A stretch of 5,893 nucleotides of DNA from Micropepsaceae bacterium (lineage in GTDB: Bacteria > Pseudomonadota > Alphaproteobacteria > Micropepsales > Micropepsaceae). Made by a program: the position numbers and the translations under genes. Of the stretch, positions 5,685-5,893 are shown in pieces (the stretch's first letter is position 1; every line of letters begins with the position of its first letter). The notes below the pieces were generated by a model. That model was not told the origin of the DNA, made no database searches, and saw only the letters and a list, made by a program, of their open reading frames with translations. The stretch is from positions 1 through 5,893 of the forward strand of contig JANWHR010000032.1 of the NCBI GenBank assembly GCA_025450355.1, given 5' to 3'.

Positions 5685-5893
5685 GCCGACAGCTACAGAA
5701 TTTGGTGCGCGCGAAATACGAGATTGTGTCAGTGTACGGAGGCTCCATTCAGTGATTTTGGAGCGCATTGCGCAAAGCGCACGGCGGGTAAAATTGACTG
5801 TCAGTCAATTCACCAATCGTTCAGGGTTTGAACTCTTGATCCACGCACTAAAAACTAAATTCGCTTAAGACTCTGGATACTTCCGGCAGCGAT
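5685..5893. other. Non-coding stretch downstream of rpsI
   Basis: I see no supported gene in these 209 bases. The DNA is less GC-rich than the ribosomal genes. A 5-bp stem, TGCGC (5769-5773) with GCGCA (5777-5781) around AAA, is followed by GC-rich sequence rather than T's, so it is a poor terminator. No convincing intrinsic terminator for rpsI was found. The chief feature is the palindrome at 5792-5810, listed separately. Short open frames from the right edge on the minus strand (12-14 codons) cannot be judged as the end of a neighbouring gene. Confidence 0.6.
5792..5810. promoter_or_regulatory. Perfect 19-bp palindrome, probable transcription-factor operator
   Basis: The arms AATTGACTG (5792-5800) and CAGTCAATT (5802-5810) are perfect inverted copies around one central T. 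A one-base centre cannot form a normal RNA hairpin, and there is no GC stem with a T-tail, so this is better read as a DNA-binding site for a dimeric regulator than as a terminator. The TGACTGTCAGTCA core has the look of TetR/AcrR-type operators. Each arm contains TTGACT, close to a -35 box, facing both ways, but I find no good -10 at the right distance on either strand. The regulated gene presumably lies beyond the right edge. Confidence 0.5.

Noticed and set aside
5769..5781. TGCGC-AAA-GCGCA stem as a terminator for rpsI
   Set aside because: The stem has only 5 bp and no T-run follows it.
5826..5838. GGTTTGAACTC, resembling a tRNA T-loop
   Set aside because: No matching acceptor, D-arm or anticodon arm can be assembled around it.
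5617..5868. Plus-strand open frame of 83 codons crossing the end of rpsI
   Set aside because: Its first part is out-of-frame rpsI and the remainder shows no recognisable protein pattern or ribosome site.

Overview
The window looks like chromosomal DNA of a GC-rich alphaproteobacterium. The clues are the L13 and S9 ribosomal protein sequences (including the long N-terminal extension on S9), an alphaproteobacterial-style heme A synthase, and a block that from memory recurs in this class: heme A synthase, O-acetylhomoserine sulfhydrylase, a CoA-binding protein, an enoyl-CoA hydratase-like protein, then rplM-rpsI. I do not name a genus. Most of the window is core metabolism and translation, with one accessory-looking patch in the middle.

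Layout. (1) Positions 1-584, plus strand: the C-terminal part of heme A synthase (ctaA/COX15), cut by the window edge. (2) 518-961, minus strand: a small DoxX-family membrane protein whose 3' end overlaps that of ctaA tail to tail. The overlap region carries two GC-rich perfect hairpins that look like a REP-type palindromic insert. (3) 1035-1890, minus strand: a two-gene cassette, a small very basic unknown protein followed by a zeta-toxin-family P-loop kinase overlapping it by 20 bases. The DNA here is visibly poorer in GC (43% by hand count for 1561-1620 against 70% for 361-420), which suggests that the cassette was acquired. (4) 1940-4546, minus strand: a tight three-gene operon, transcribed as enoyl-CoA hydratase-like protein, CoA-binding protein, then O-acetylhomoserine sulfhydrylase (MetY). 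(5) 4705-5684, plus strand: rplM-rpsI, divergent from the operon, with a good sigma70-type promoter. (6) 5685-5893: non-coding as far as I can see, with a perfect 19-bp palindrome that looks like a regulator-binding site for a gene beyond the right edge.

How the genes fit together: MetY makes homocysteine from O-acetylhomoserine and sulfide. The two genes ahead of it encode a Rossmann-type CoA-binding protein and a crotonase-fold protein of the ECHDC3 type that lacks both catalytic glutamates, so the role of this operon is not plain beta-oxidation. rplM-rpsI is the universal L13-S9 ribosomal operon. The most accessory and least understood part is the zeta-like kinase with its basic partner. 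I see no CRISPR array, tRNA, rRNA or transposase.
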